Shown one piece after another: positions 14,193 through 20,980 of a stretch of DNA of 20,980 nt. This stretch comes from JBGTCY01 sp041748615. Lineage in GTDB: Bacteria > Bacteroidota > Bacteroidia > Chitinophagales > CAIOSU01. Each line of letters starts with the position of its first letter. The first letter of the stretch is position 1. Both the position numbers and the translations under genes were made by a program. Below the pieces are notes generated by a model. It did no database searches, was not told the origin of the DNA, and was given only the letters and a program-made list of their open reading frames with translations. The stretch spans positions 1-20,980 of the forward strand of contig JBGTCY010000124.1 in the NCBI GenBank assembly GCA_041748615.1, in the 5' to 3' direction.

Positions 14193-15041
14193 TCAAAGGA
14201 CAATCAACGGAACCTGTTTCACCGAATCACAAGCATAAATCTTTACGACATATCGTCCGGTACCAAGCTGAAGTTCTTGAACAGAAAAAAAGTGAGTTGC
14301 ACCATCACTTTCTCCAATGAATTTTTGCTCAATCAATTTTCCACCGAAATCATAAAATTCAATACAGACTGAATTGCAGTTGAAATCCGCAAAGGAGATA
14401 TAAAAAAAATCCTGAGCCGGATTGGGATAAATTTTGGTGAATGAATTTTTACCTGAATGTCCGGGTACTGTTGTTTGAATTTTTTCCGAATAAGTGATAC
14501 TCGAAAAATAAATGCTGTCGCCTTGTGAGGCGCCATCTCCGTTTGCCGCATTGTAAGCGCCAAAAAAAGTAACATCTCCGAATCCGTTTGCGGGCGCTTC
14601 CCATTCAAATGTCCACGAAACCTGTTGTGTGCTGTCCGAAATTGCCGGTTCAACATGCGTGATGTATCTGCCCGAAGTCAGCGTTTGTGTCGCACCGGAA
14701 AGATTAAAAAAACTACCGGCATAATCGCCAGCCGCGTTTTGAGCGGTAAGCTGAAAACCAAATGTATTTCTGAGTGGATGCCCGATGTAAGTCATGATTT
14801 CATAACGCGCTCCCGGAGTATATCCTTCGTGTCCGATATTCGTGAGGATGTTGTCAAACACCGGCTGCACATTGCTTAAATGACATCCCACAATCGAACA
14901 GGTGTTGCCTGAAGTGGCAGGTGCTCCTGAAAATCCAGATGGCGCTCCGCTGGAATAAGAATTGGCTTGCCGGATATTAAAAAAAGAAACCGCCAATAAG
15001 ATTACAAAGAAACAGGAAAGCAAAGCGCGTTGATGTCTCAC
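14193..15041 (-). CDS. Reeler-like (choice-of-anchor V) secreted protein with haem-type motif and T9SS sorting domain
   Basis: A 282-residue secreted protein (signal about 1-27). The mature N-terminus GAPSGFSGAPATSGNTCSIV then GCH matches the choice-of-anchor V/Reeler-type start, with CX4CH (Cys48, Cys53, His54), where relatives usually carry CxxCH. An all-beta domain of about 140 residues follows, then the T9SS type A C-terminal domain: KIYPNPAQDFFYISF, EFYDFGGKLIEQ and GRYVVKIYA. T9SS cargo is exported across the outer membrane and often anchored to LPS after CTD cleavage. The gene lies 70 bp downstream of nothing on its own strand until the kelch gene (42 bp upstream), with which it may form an operon. 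Ligand unknown. Confidence 0.85.
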   Translation of the reverse strand: MRHQRALLSCFFVILLAVSFFNIRQANSYSSGAPSGFSGAPATSGNTCSIVGCHLSNVQPVFDNILTNIGHEGYTPGARYEIMTYIGHPLRNTFGFQLTAQNAAGDYAGSFFNLSGATQTLTSGRYITHVEPAISDSTQQVSWTFEWEAPANGFGDVTFFGAYNAANGDGASQGDSIYFSSITYSEKIQTTVPGHSGKNSFTKIYPNPAQDFFYISFADFNCNSVCIEFYDFGGKLIEQKFIGESDGATHFFSVQELQLGTGRYVVKIYACDSVKQVPLIVL

Positions 15042-15082
15042 TTCAATACCAAGCTAAATGTGTTTCCGTTCAGCTTCAAATT

Positions 15083-16318
15083 TTAAAGTTTCTGAAATCG
15101 CTGATAATAGTGATTTCCCGCTTCATCCGTCATTCTCAGCAAATAAATTCCGCTGTTGAAACTTTCGATTTGAATGGTGTTTGTGAAAGGTCCGTTTAAC
15201 AAGAGTTTTCCGCTGTAATCAAAAATCTCCATGCTGACAGTTGATGCTCCCATGAAATTTGATTTCACATGCAGCACATCCACACCGGGATTTGGAAACA
15301 GTTGAAATGAAAATACTTCTTCCTGCAAATCAAAAACAGCAACAGGCTGCGTTGTATCAATCGGTTCTTCAATTTCAGGCAAGGTAAAACTCCAGACATC
15401 ATTGTAAATCATTCCTAAAAATTTATTCACCCCGGAAGTAAAAAATACTTTATCATCAACCACAAAAGCATTGGGCGCCCAGCGGCTTTGTCCGGGATGG
15501 GAAGTCAGCGCTTCCCACGAATCCGTTTCGGCATCATATTGCCAAAACTCCCCGGTTTGCATGTAACTGTGGTCTTCGCCATCACCACTCAACACGTATC
15601 CATGATTGCCATAAGAAAACTGCGTGCCCGCTACCCTGCCTTGTCCGGGAAATGTATTCATCATTTGCCATTCATTGGTTGCCGGGTCGAAACGATACCA
15701 GTCGTCATAAATCGTGATGCCCGGATCGCCATGCCCCATGCCTGCATACACAAAATCTCCCAATGAAAAATGAAAAGGATGATGGCGCTGCGGTCCGGGA
15801 AGGTCAGGCATCTGTGTCCAGGTGTTGGCGCTGATGTCGTATTCCCACCAATCTTTGAGATTGAGGTTATGATTTCCCAGTCCCGCATAAATTTTTCCTT
15901 CATGCGCAATGAAGGCGGGATGCTGCCTGCCGAGACAGGGACAGGATGCTAACTGAATCCATTCTTCCAGTTCGGTATCATACTTCCAAAAATCATTCAG
16001 ATAGCTGGTAGCGGTGGAACCAAATCCAATGAACCCGACCCCATTATAAGCCGTGCCTATCGAATACATTCTTGCCGTTCCGGGAAAATCAGGCAACTGC
16101 GCCCAGGTATCATTGGCAACATCATACTGATAAAAATCTTTCAATGGTGTGTTGTTGGCATCACCACCTGTTAACACATAACCGTAATCACCGATGCCCC
16201 AGGTCACCGGATGATGGCGGGGCACTCCGGGATACGAGGCTTTTTGCTCCCAATCCTGGGCAGAAATGTTTACAGATAAAAAAGTAAACGCGATGAATGA
16301 AAGGAACAGATTTTTCAA
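15083..16318 (-). CDS. Secreted kelch-repeat beta-propeller with T9SS sorting domain
   Basis: A 411-residue protein: signal peptide (MKNLFLSFIAFTFLSVNISA, cleavage near AQDWEQ), then about six kelch units. Their hallmarks are paired glycines and the W at the end of each blade: YVLTGGDANNTPLKDF...YDVANDTW, GFGSTATSYLNDFWKYDTEL, AGLGNHNLNLKDWWEYD, YAGMGHGDP, YVLSGDGED and FFTSGVNKF. The C-terminus is a T9SS type A domain: LFPNPGVDVLHVKSNF, EIFDYSGKLLLNG, NSGIYLLRM. Six kelch blades make a full propeller, a usual binding scaffold. A Cys pair SCPCLG is a small oddity. It is upstream of the Reeler-like gene by 41 bases, so both may be co-transcribed. Confidence 0.9.
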   Translation of the reverse strand: MKNLFLSFIAFTFLSVNISAQDWEQKASYPGVPRHHPVTWGIGDYGYVLTGGDANNTPLKDFYQYDVANDTWAQLPDFPGTARMYSIGTAYNGVGFIGFGSTATSYLNDFWKYDTELEEWIQLASCPCLGRQHPAFIAHEGKIYAGLGNHNLNLKDWWEYDISANTWTQMPDLPGPQRHHPFHFSLGDFVYAGMGHGDPGITIYDDWYRFDPATNEWQMMNTFPGQGRVAGTQFSYGNHGYVLSGDGEDHSYMQTGEFWQYDAETDSWEALTSHPGQSRWAPNAFVVDDKVFFTSGVNKFLGMIYNDVWSFTLPEIEEPIDTTQPVAVFDLQEEVFSFQLFPNPGVDVLHVKSNFMGASTVSMEIFDYSGKLLLNGPFTNTIQIESFNSGIYLLRMTDEAGNHYYQRFQKL

Positions 16319-16433
16319 AAGAATGGATTTTAAATGATTAAAAAAACTTAATTAATGTATCAACTTGAATTTTTTATGAAAACTACAAAAAATTGATGAT
16401 TTTAATTCATTAAAGATAATCTCGGGGTGTGGA
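16319..16433. other. AT-rich upstream region of the kelch gene
   Basis: About 115 bp of strongly AT-rich DNA between the kelch start and the tandem repeat, without any gene. It should contain the kelch promoter on the minus strand, but I see no clear -33/-7 pair. Confidence 0.35.
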
Positions 16434-16673
16434 ATGCTAGCGCAAGAATGACGCGCCTGCATTTTGCGTTTGGCTTCTTGTCTTTCTTTTTTGCAAGATT
16501 CTATCTTGTTGCCCATGCTGGCGCAAGAATGACGCGCCTGCCTTTTGCGTTTGCCTTCTTGTGCCTGTTTTTTCTGCAAGATTCTATCTTGTTGCGCTGC
16601 CATGCTGGCGCAAGAATGACGCGCCTGCCTTTTGCGTTTGCCTTCTTGTGCCTGTTTTTTTGCATCCGCCTCT
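16434..16673. repeat. Tandem repeat, about 2.8 copies of an 81-87 bp unit with hairpins
   Basis: Copies start at 16434, 16515 and 16602, each with ATGCTRGCGCAAGAATGACG, followed by the shared GCGCCTGC and a T-rich tail. Copies 1 and 2 contain a hairpin CAAGAT-TCT-ATCTTG (16494-16508 and 16577-16591); copy 3 stops before it. Copies 2 and 3 are nearly identical over their common 55 bases, so amplification is recent. A long minus frame across the region codes only a Lys/Arg/Ser repeat and is not treated as a gene. It lies next to a broken recombinase gene. Confidence 0.9.
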
Positions 16674-16743
16674 AGTGGATCATGCGTTGGCCAGAAGCAC
16701 ACAAGACAGCTCTGCTCAATGGCAGCGCAGAAGTCTTGCGTGA

Positions 16744-17359
16744 TTGGATGAAAAAAAATTCACGCTCCGCATCCGTCCTGCAAACCGCCTCAATAAGCGT
16801 GAGATGAACGCGGAAAAAACATATTGGAAGAAATTTTACACCGCCTATACCGATTACCTTTACCGCCAAGGCTCATTCGACAATTATGCCGGGATGCACA
16901 TCAAAATCACCCGGTTGTTTTTCGGCTATTTCAACCGCGACAGGGGCATCATCACGGGCGATTTTTATAAAAACTTTTACGTGCGCCATGAAGAAATACC
17001 TAATTATTACGCTGACGCCCGAACAGCTTCAGTTTCTCATCCATGATAAGCTGTTTGAACAAGCGCTGCCGGACTACCTGCAAAAGACCAAAGACATCTT
17101 CGTATTCGGCTGCACGGTGGCGTTGCGTGTCTCCGACCTCATGCAGCTTAAGCCCCGCAACTTCGAAAAAACGAATGGCGGCTAGTACCTGAAAGTGCGC
17201 TCGAAAAAAACCAAAACCTACACACGCATAAAACTGCCCGATTATGCCGTTGACATCCTGAAAAAATACAAGAGCAGGCAAAAGACGCTCCTCCCGCAAT
17301 TGAGTGTTGCGCGGCTCAATATCACCGTCAACAACAGAATGGGTAGAATCTTTTATTGA
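16744..17359 (+). pseudogene. Broken tyrosine recombinase/integrase
   Basis: The first frame begins at a TTG (16744) and reads KKFTLRIRPANRLNKREMNA and then a SAM-like core-binding domain (TYWKKFYTAYTDYLYRQGSF, KITRLFFGYFNRDRGIITG, FYVRHEEIP). Around 17000 the homology moves to another frame (LIITLTPEQLQFLIHDKLFE, then FGCTVALRVSDLMQLKPRNF), where VALRVSDL holds the first catalytic Arg. A TAG at 17183 interrupts it, followed by YLKVRSKKTKTYTRIKLPDY and a stop at 17357-17359. The later His-x-x-Arg and Tyr catalytic parts are missing. There are at least three lesions: frameshift, stop, truncation. This is an old, inactive remnant of a Bacteroidota-type integrase. Confidence 0.88.
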
Positions 17360-17421
17360 ATGTATAAGCTAAATAGCTAAGTAGAAATACGGGTAAAGTT
17401 AGACCGACATGGTCAGAAACC

Positions 17422-18525
17422 TCAAACCTTCTCTGCTTTCTCATTCATCACTCTTTGTTGCACGGTGATGGATTCCTGATGGATCAGCTTTAAAAGATCG
17501 TTCACGAAATCTTCGCTCAGCCCCATGGCGTTGCCTTGCGCGAGGCGGGTTTGAATGATTTCTTCCCAGCGACTCACCTGCAAAATCGTGACATTGTTGT
17601 CGCGCTTGTAATTTCCGATTTGCTCCGAAATTTTCATGCGCGCTGCGAGCGTGTGCATGACGTCATCGTCTAATTTGTCAATTTCCTCCCGCAGCTTGGT
17701 GAGGTGGTCTTTGAAGATCTTATCTGCCGATGATGGTGCTCGAACAATTAGTTCATTCAGCATTTTTCCGAGGGCAGCGGGAGTGATTTGCTGTTTGGCA
17801 TCGCTCAATGCCGTTTCCGGGCTGATGTGGCTTTCGATCATCAGTCCCGCCATGTCGAGGTCCAATGCTTTCTGCGCGATGAACGGGATGAGGTCGCGCT
17901 GCCCGCAGATGTGGCTGGGGTCGCAGATGATCTCCAGTTCGGGATGGCGCACTTTCAGTTCGATGGGAATGTCCCACATGGGGGCGTTGCGGAACGGTCC
18001 GTTTTTATCGAATGAAGAAAACCCGCGATGGATGGCGACTAATTTGGTGACTCCCGCGCGGTTCAAGCGCTCCAGGGCGCCTATCCATAACTCCAGATCG
18101 GGGTTCACTGGATTTTTCACGAACACCGGAATATCCACGCCTTTCAACACATTCGCGATTTCCTGTACGGAAAAAGGATTCACCGTAGTGCGCGCGCCAA
18201 TCCATAAGATGTCAACACCCGCTTTCAGGCAGGCTTCCGCATGGGCGGCATTCGCCACTTCGGTAGTGACGGGCAAGCCTGTTTCTTTCTTTGCTGAGAT
18301 GAGCCACTTCAGCCCGGTTTCGCCCGCGCCTTCATATTGATCTGGACGGGTGCGGGGCTTCCAGATGCCCGCGCGAAGGATATGCACTTTGTTTAATGCG
18401 GCAAGCTGCTTCGCTGTGCTCACCATCTGCGACTCGCTCTCCGCGCTGCAGGGTCCGCTGATGATAAGCGGCTTGGTCGTCTTCAGCCAGCTTGAAAGAG
18501 GTTGGATGTTCAATGCGGATTTCAT
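17422..18525 (-). CDS. Bifunctional DAHP synthase / chorismate mutase (type II)
   Basis: A 367-residue cytosolic fusion. Residues 1-270 are a type I DAHP synthase of the KDO8P-synthase-like subgroup: PLIISGPCSAES (19-30), LRAGIWKPRTRP (50-61), VTTEVANAAHAEACLKAGVD, FVKNPVNPDLELWIGALERL, KLVAIHRGFSS, PELEIICDPSHICGQR and GLMIESHISPETALSDA. It condenses PEP and erythrose 4-phosphate in the first shikimate step. Residues about 275-367 are an AroQ-type chorismate mutase: LREEIDKLDDDVMHTLAARM, QIGNYKRDNN, RWEEII and LLKLIHQESI. It converts chorismate to prephenate. The fusion is common in Bacteroidota; the mutase domain may serve as a feedback sensor, known for similar fusions. It is 36 bp downstream of tyrA. 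Confidence 0.95.
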   Translation of the reverse strand: MKSALNIQPLSSWLKTTKPLIISGPCSAESESQMVSTAKQLAALNKVHILRAGIWKPRTRPDQYEGAGETGLKWLISAKKETGLPVTTEVANAAHAEACLKAGVDILWIGARTTVNPFSVQEIANVLKGVDIPVFVKNPVNPDLELWIGALERLNRAGVTKLVAIHRGFSSFDKNGPFRNAPMWDIPIELKVRHPELEIICDPSHICGQRDLIPFIAQKALDLDMAGLMIESHISPETALSDAKQQITPAALGKMLNELIVRAPSSADKIFKDHLTKLREEIDKLDDDVMHTLAARMKISEQIGNYKRDNNVTILQVSRWEEIIQTRLAQGNAMGLSEDFVNDLLKLIHQESITVQQRVMNEKAEKV

Positions 18526-18561
18526 TTGAAAAGTTTGGAGTTTTAGGTTTGGATTTTCGTG

Positions 18562-19437
18562 TTATTTACGATGTTTACTTGTTTTTAGTTCGATGCCGTC
18601 CAGCACCCTGCGGATTTCATTGGCGCGCGTCATCATGCGCAGCAGTTCTTTCGTGTCGCGCTTCATCAGATGGTAATGAAACCGCTGCAGGTGCATGATG
18701 TATTCCACTAAAGCCTGGCTGAGATATTCAGTGTTCTGCTCGAAAATGGGCACCCACATATCGGGAGAGCTTTTTGCCAACCGCACCGTGGAAGAAAAAC
18801 CGCTACCCGCGAGGTTGAAAATGCTCTTTTCGTCTTTTTCAATATCAAGCACGGTTTGCCCGAGCAGGAAAGAACTGACGTGCGACAGATGCGATACATA
18901 CGCCACGTGCTTGTCATGATCTTTCGGTTCCATGAAAACGGTTTTCATGCCGAGCGTATTGAATATTTTTTTCGCAATATCCAGCGCCTGTTTCGAAGAT
19001 TTTTCTTTTTCGCAGATGATGTTGGTTTTGTTGCGGAACAGCCCCTCTATGGCAGCTTCAGGACCTGAATTTTCAGTACCCGCTATCGGATGCGCGGCAA
19101 CATATTGCTTCCGCTTTGCATGATTGGCAACCACGCGGCATACCTGGCATTTGGTAGAGCCGGTATCAATCACAATTGCATTTTTATTGACATGATCCAG
19201 CACATAGGGCAGGGTGGTCTGCATGGCATTGACAGGGATGGACAGAATGACAAGGTCAGCCGATGGAACGGCTTTCTCGATCGGAAGCATCTTGTCCGCC
19301 AATCCGAGTTTCATCGCTTTCTTTCCGTGGGCTTTGTTATTGTCAACGCCAATCAATTCCTTCGCAAGATTCGCTTTCCGCAAGTCGAGCGCGATGGAGC
19401 CTCCAATTAAGCCGATGCCGATGATTGTGATATTCAT
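18562..19437 (-). CDS. tyrA: Prephenate dehydrogenase
   Basis: A 291-residue NAD(P)-dependent enzyme that converts prephenate to 4-hydroxyphenylpyruvate, the last-but-one step to tyrosine. MNITIIGIGLIGGSIALDLR has the Rossmann GxGxxG (Gly7, 9, 12) at the very start, so I use the ATG at 19437, not the frame from 19455. Other hallmarks: ADLVILSIPVNAM, VIDTGSTKCQV, YVAAHPIAGTENSGPEAAIE (prephenate-binding HPIAG motif), and YVSHLSHVSSFLLG, with a helical C-terminal dimerisation domain. No ACT domain is visible, so feedback would have to act elsewhere. It follows the aminotransferase gene by about 130 bp and precedes the DAHP synthase/chorismate mutase by 36 bp. Confidence 0.95.
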   Translation of the reverse strand: MNITIIGIGLIGGSIALDLRKANLAKELIGVDNNKAHGKKAMKLGLADKMLPIEKAVPSADLVILSIPVNAMQTTLPYVLDHVNKNAIVIDTGSTKCQVCRVVANHAKRKQYVAAHPIAGTENSGPEAAIEGLFRNKTNIICEKEKSSKQALDIAKKIFNTLGMKTVFMEPKDHDKHVAYVSHLSHVSSFLLGQTVLDIEKDEKSIFNLAGSGFSSTVRLAKSSPDMWVPIFEQNTEYLSQALVEYIMHLQRFHYHLMKRDTKELLRMMTRANEIRRVLDGIELKTSKHRK

Positions 19438-19457
19438 AATAATTATTTTAAACAAGC

Positions 19458-19505
19458 CTCACCCCCGCCCTCTCCCCGCCAAGGCGTGGGAGGGGAGTCC
19501 GAGCT
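19458..19505. repeat. GC-rich imperfect hairpin between aminotransferase and tyrA
   Basis: The CTCACCCCCGCCCTCTCCCC block followed by CGCC-AA-GGCG and GGGAGGGGAG folds back (for example 19472-19477 with 19492-19497, and 19477-19480 with 19483-19486). It is far more GC-rich than its surroundings. It resembles a widespread class of dispersed intergenic repeats whose translation contains 'PHPRPLP', an artefact seen in many bacterial genomes. It may act as an attenuator or simply be mobile repeat DNA. Confidence 0.55.
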
Positions 19506-19563
19506 TTGTCAATAAAAGGGATGAATATTGACTTTGTCCAATACTGAATTTTAAACATTAGTC

Positions 19564-20724
19564 TCATAACATTAAACTTCTGATTCTTTGCAAAGCATCT
19601 TCCATCACTTTAACCTCACTGCACAGCGAAATTCTGATATGCCTTTTTCCCGCGTCACCGAAAATGAAGCCGGGGGTGATGAATACTTTCGCTCCATAAA
19701 GAATTTCATCTATCCATTTTTCCACATCAGGAATGCCCGATGGCATTTTCGCCCATACGAACATGCCGGATTGTTTATTAGAGTATGTGCAACCCAATTC
19801 ATCCAGAATTTTACATGCCGCAATTTTTCTTTCGGCATAAATGTGATTCTGCCGGTCAAACCATTCCTTCCCGTTGCTCAATGCTTCCACCGCGGCATGT
19901 TGAATGCCGAGTAACATTCCGGAGTCCATATTGCTTTTTACGCGCAGAATGGCGTCAATATATTCTTTTTTCCCGGCAACCCATCCCACGCGCCATCCCG
20001 CCATGTTGTGCGACTTGCTGAGTGAGTTCAATTCGAGCGCAACTTCTTCAGCGCCCTGCATGGAGAGGATGCTCAAGGGTTTGTCATTCAGCACAAGGCT
20101 GTAAGGGTTGTCGTTTACAATGAGAAAGCGGTTTTCCTGCGCGAGGTCAACCAACGCCTGCAGTTCGTCACTTGAAGCCACCCGCCCGGTGGGCATGTGC
20201 GGAAAGCTCACCCACATCAGCTTCACGCGAGACAAATCTTTTTTGCGAAGCGATTCGATGTCAGGAAACCAATCGAGTTCTTCTTTCATATCATAAGTCA
20301 TTAACCGCGCGCCTGCAATTTTCGCTACGGAGGAATAAGTAGGGTAGCCGGGGTTGGGAACCATCACTTCATCGCCCTCATTCACGAAGGCAAGCGAGAT
20401 GTGCATGATGCCCTCTTTTGAACCCATGAGCGGCAAGATCATCTTTTCAGGGTCGAGTGACAAATTGTAAATTCTTTTGCTGAATGAGGCTATCGCGCTT
20501 CGCAACGCGGGGATGCCTTTGTAGCTCTGATAGCCATGGTTGGCGGGATTCCGGGAGGAGGCAACCAACGCCTCCACCGTGTTTTCTGCAGGAGCGAGGT
20601 CGGGACTGCCGATGCCGAGATTGATGATGCGCTTTTCGGGCGTGTCGAGCGATTTCACTTCAGCCAGCTTTTTGGAGAAGTAATATTCTTCAACTTCCAC
20701 GATTCTTTTTGAGGGTTGTATCAT
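19564..20724 (-). CDS. Class I/II PLP aminotransferase, probably aromatic amino acid (or prephenate) aminotransferase
   Basis: A 386-residue fold-type I aminotransferase. Motifs: INLGIGSPDLAPAENTV (34-50), GYQSYKGIPALRSAI (64-78), NPGYPTYSSVAKI (124-136), SFPHMPTGRV (173-182), VNDNPY (Asp205) and SLSKSHNMAGWRVGW with the PLP lysine Lys237 and Arg246. Start is set at the ATG 20724 (MIQPSKRIVEVEEYYFSKKL), the family's usual N-terminus; the frame from 20751 adds nine residues. Substrate is not readable from motifs. Position upstream of prephenate dehydrogenase and DAHP synthase argues for phenylpyruvate/hydroxyphenylpyruvate or prephenate as acceptor. The typical partner, prephenate dehydratase, may lie beyond the right edge. 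Confidence 0.9.
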   Translation of the reverse strand: MIQPSKRIVEVEEYYFSKKLAEVKSLDTPEKRIINLGIGSPDLAPAENTVEALVASSRNPANHGYQSYKGIPALRSAIASFSKRIYNLSLDPEKMILPLMGSKEGIMHISLAFVNEGDEVMVPNPGYPTYSSVAKIAGARLMTYDMKEELDWFPDIESLRKKDLSRVKLMWVSFPHMPTGRVASSDELQALVDLAQENRFLIVNDNPYSLVLNDKPLSILSMQGAEEVALELNSLSKSHNMAGWRVGWVAGKKEYIDAILRVKSNMDSGMLLGIQHAAVEALSNGKEWFDRQNHIYAERKIAACKILDELGCTYSNKQSGMFVWAKMPSGIPDVEKWIDEILYGAKVFITPGFIFGDAGKRHIRISLCSEVKVMEDALQRIRSLML

Positions 20725-20843
20725 CGTTTTATTGTGGTTTAGTTTTCTCATCCTCCTTATTGTAAATTAATAACACAAAACATAAAATGATGAATGTAAA
20801 TGGTTGCCTTTCTTTGTCATTTTTCATTTCTTGATTAATACCT

Positions 20844-20980
20844 CAAATCCGCAGACTAATATAGCTCAACAATTCGTATAGCGTGAACTTGGAATAAAAC
20901 ATTAAATTCACTAATTTGATGTTAGAAATTGGGGTGAGATAATACACCGCCCCCTTTCCCCCAGTCGGGATGATGGCGTT
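20844..20980 (-). CDS. Possible C-terminal end of a gene running in from the right edge
   Basis: The minus frame is open from the right edge to a TGA at 20844-20846, about 45 codons (NAIIPTGGKGAVYYLTPISN onward, ending YISLRI). It is too short to recognise, and could be chance in AT-rich DNA. The 120 bases between it and the aminotransferase are AT-rich and show no gene. Confidence 0.2.

Noticed and set aside
16434..16673. Possible CRISPR array
   Set aside because: The repeated part is the whole 81-87 bp unit with no unique spacers, only three copies, and no cas genes nearby.
16352..16702. Long minus-strand frame with repeated Lys/Arg/Ser-rich peptide (ARHSCAS units)
   Set aside because: It is the translation of the tandem DNA repeat, with plus-strand frames open as well. 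There is no signal, domain or start context, and frames on both strands follow the repeat period.
17636..18340. 234-codon plus-strand frame
   Set aside because: Exactly antisense to the well-supported DAHP synthase/chorismate mutase gene and compositionally a shadow of it.

Overview
The window looks like a chromosomal segment of a Bacteroidota bacterium, probably an environmental member of the Chitinophagales/Sphingobacteriales type. The grounds are several lipoproteins with short Bacteroidota-style lipoboxes, two secreted proteins with C-terminal type IX secretion (T9SS) sorting domains, a coaX / outer-membrane barrel / TPR lipoprotein / lptC cluster typical of this phylum, a DAHP synthase-chorismate mutase fusion, and starts without clear Shine-Dalgarno sequences. 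I saw no rRNA, tRNA or CRISPR array.

Layout. (1) 1-2860 is rearranged: the 3' part of a small membrane gene, a PIN-domain toxin-antitoxin pair, a decayed duplicate of lptC material and a complete IS4-family element. The IS (1359-2714, 13-bp inverted repeats, 7-bp target duplication TTAGAAA) lies inside a small membrane ORF directly downstream of lptC. The uninterrupted ORF can be rebuilt as 57 codons. A degenerate partial copy of the same small-ORF/lptC stretch lies at 456-570, on the far side of the toxin-antitoxin pair. (2) 2844-6951, minus strand, is a tightly overlapping operon coaX - outer-membrane barrel protein - TPR lipoprotein - lptC (- small membrane ORF). It links CoA synthesis with envelope and LPS-transport genes. 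(3) 7088-12197, plus strand, is a run of six exported proteins: two helical-repeat lipoproteins, a Tat-exported alkaline-phosphatase-superfamily (DUF1501-like) protein, a c-type-haem-like lipoprotein, an Ig-like lipoprotein and a DUF3089 alpha/beta-hydrolase lipoprotein. This is the best candidate for a poorly described envelope system. (4) 12497-16318, minus strand, holds a GMC-type FAD oxidoreductase with a four-cysteine cluster, a Reeler-like (choice-of-anchor V) protein with a CX4CH motif, and a kelch propeller protein. The last two carry T9SS sorting domains. (5) 16319-17421 holds an 81-87-bp tandem repeat and a broken tyrosine-recombinase gene. (6) 17422-20724, minus strand, holds aromatic amino acid genes: an aminotransferase, prephenate dehydrogenase and DAHP synthase/chorismate mutase.

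How they may work together. Region 6 gives the entry step, the chorismate branch step and the tyrosine branch of aromatic amino acid synthesis. Region 2 is housekeeping and envelope assembly. Regions 3 and 4 encode almost only exported proteins, two of them with CX4CH motifs, which suggests extracytoplasmic redox or polymer metabolism, but no substrate can be read from the sequence. Regions 1 and 5 are scars of mobile DNA.
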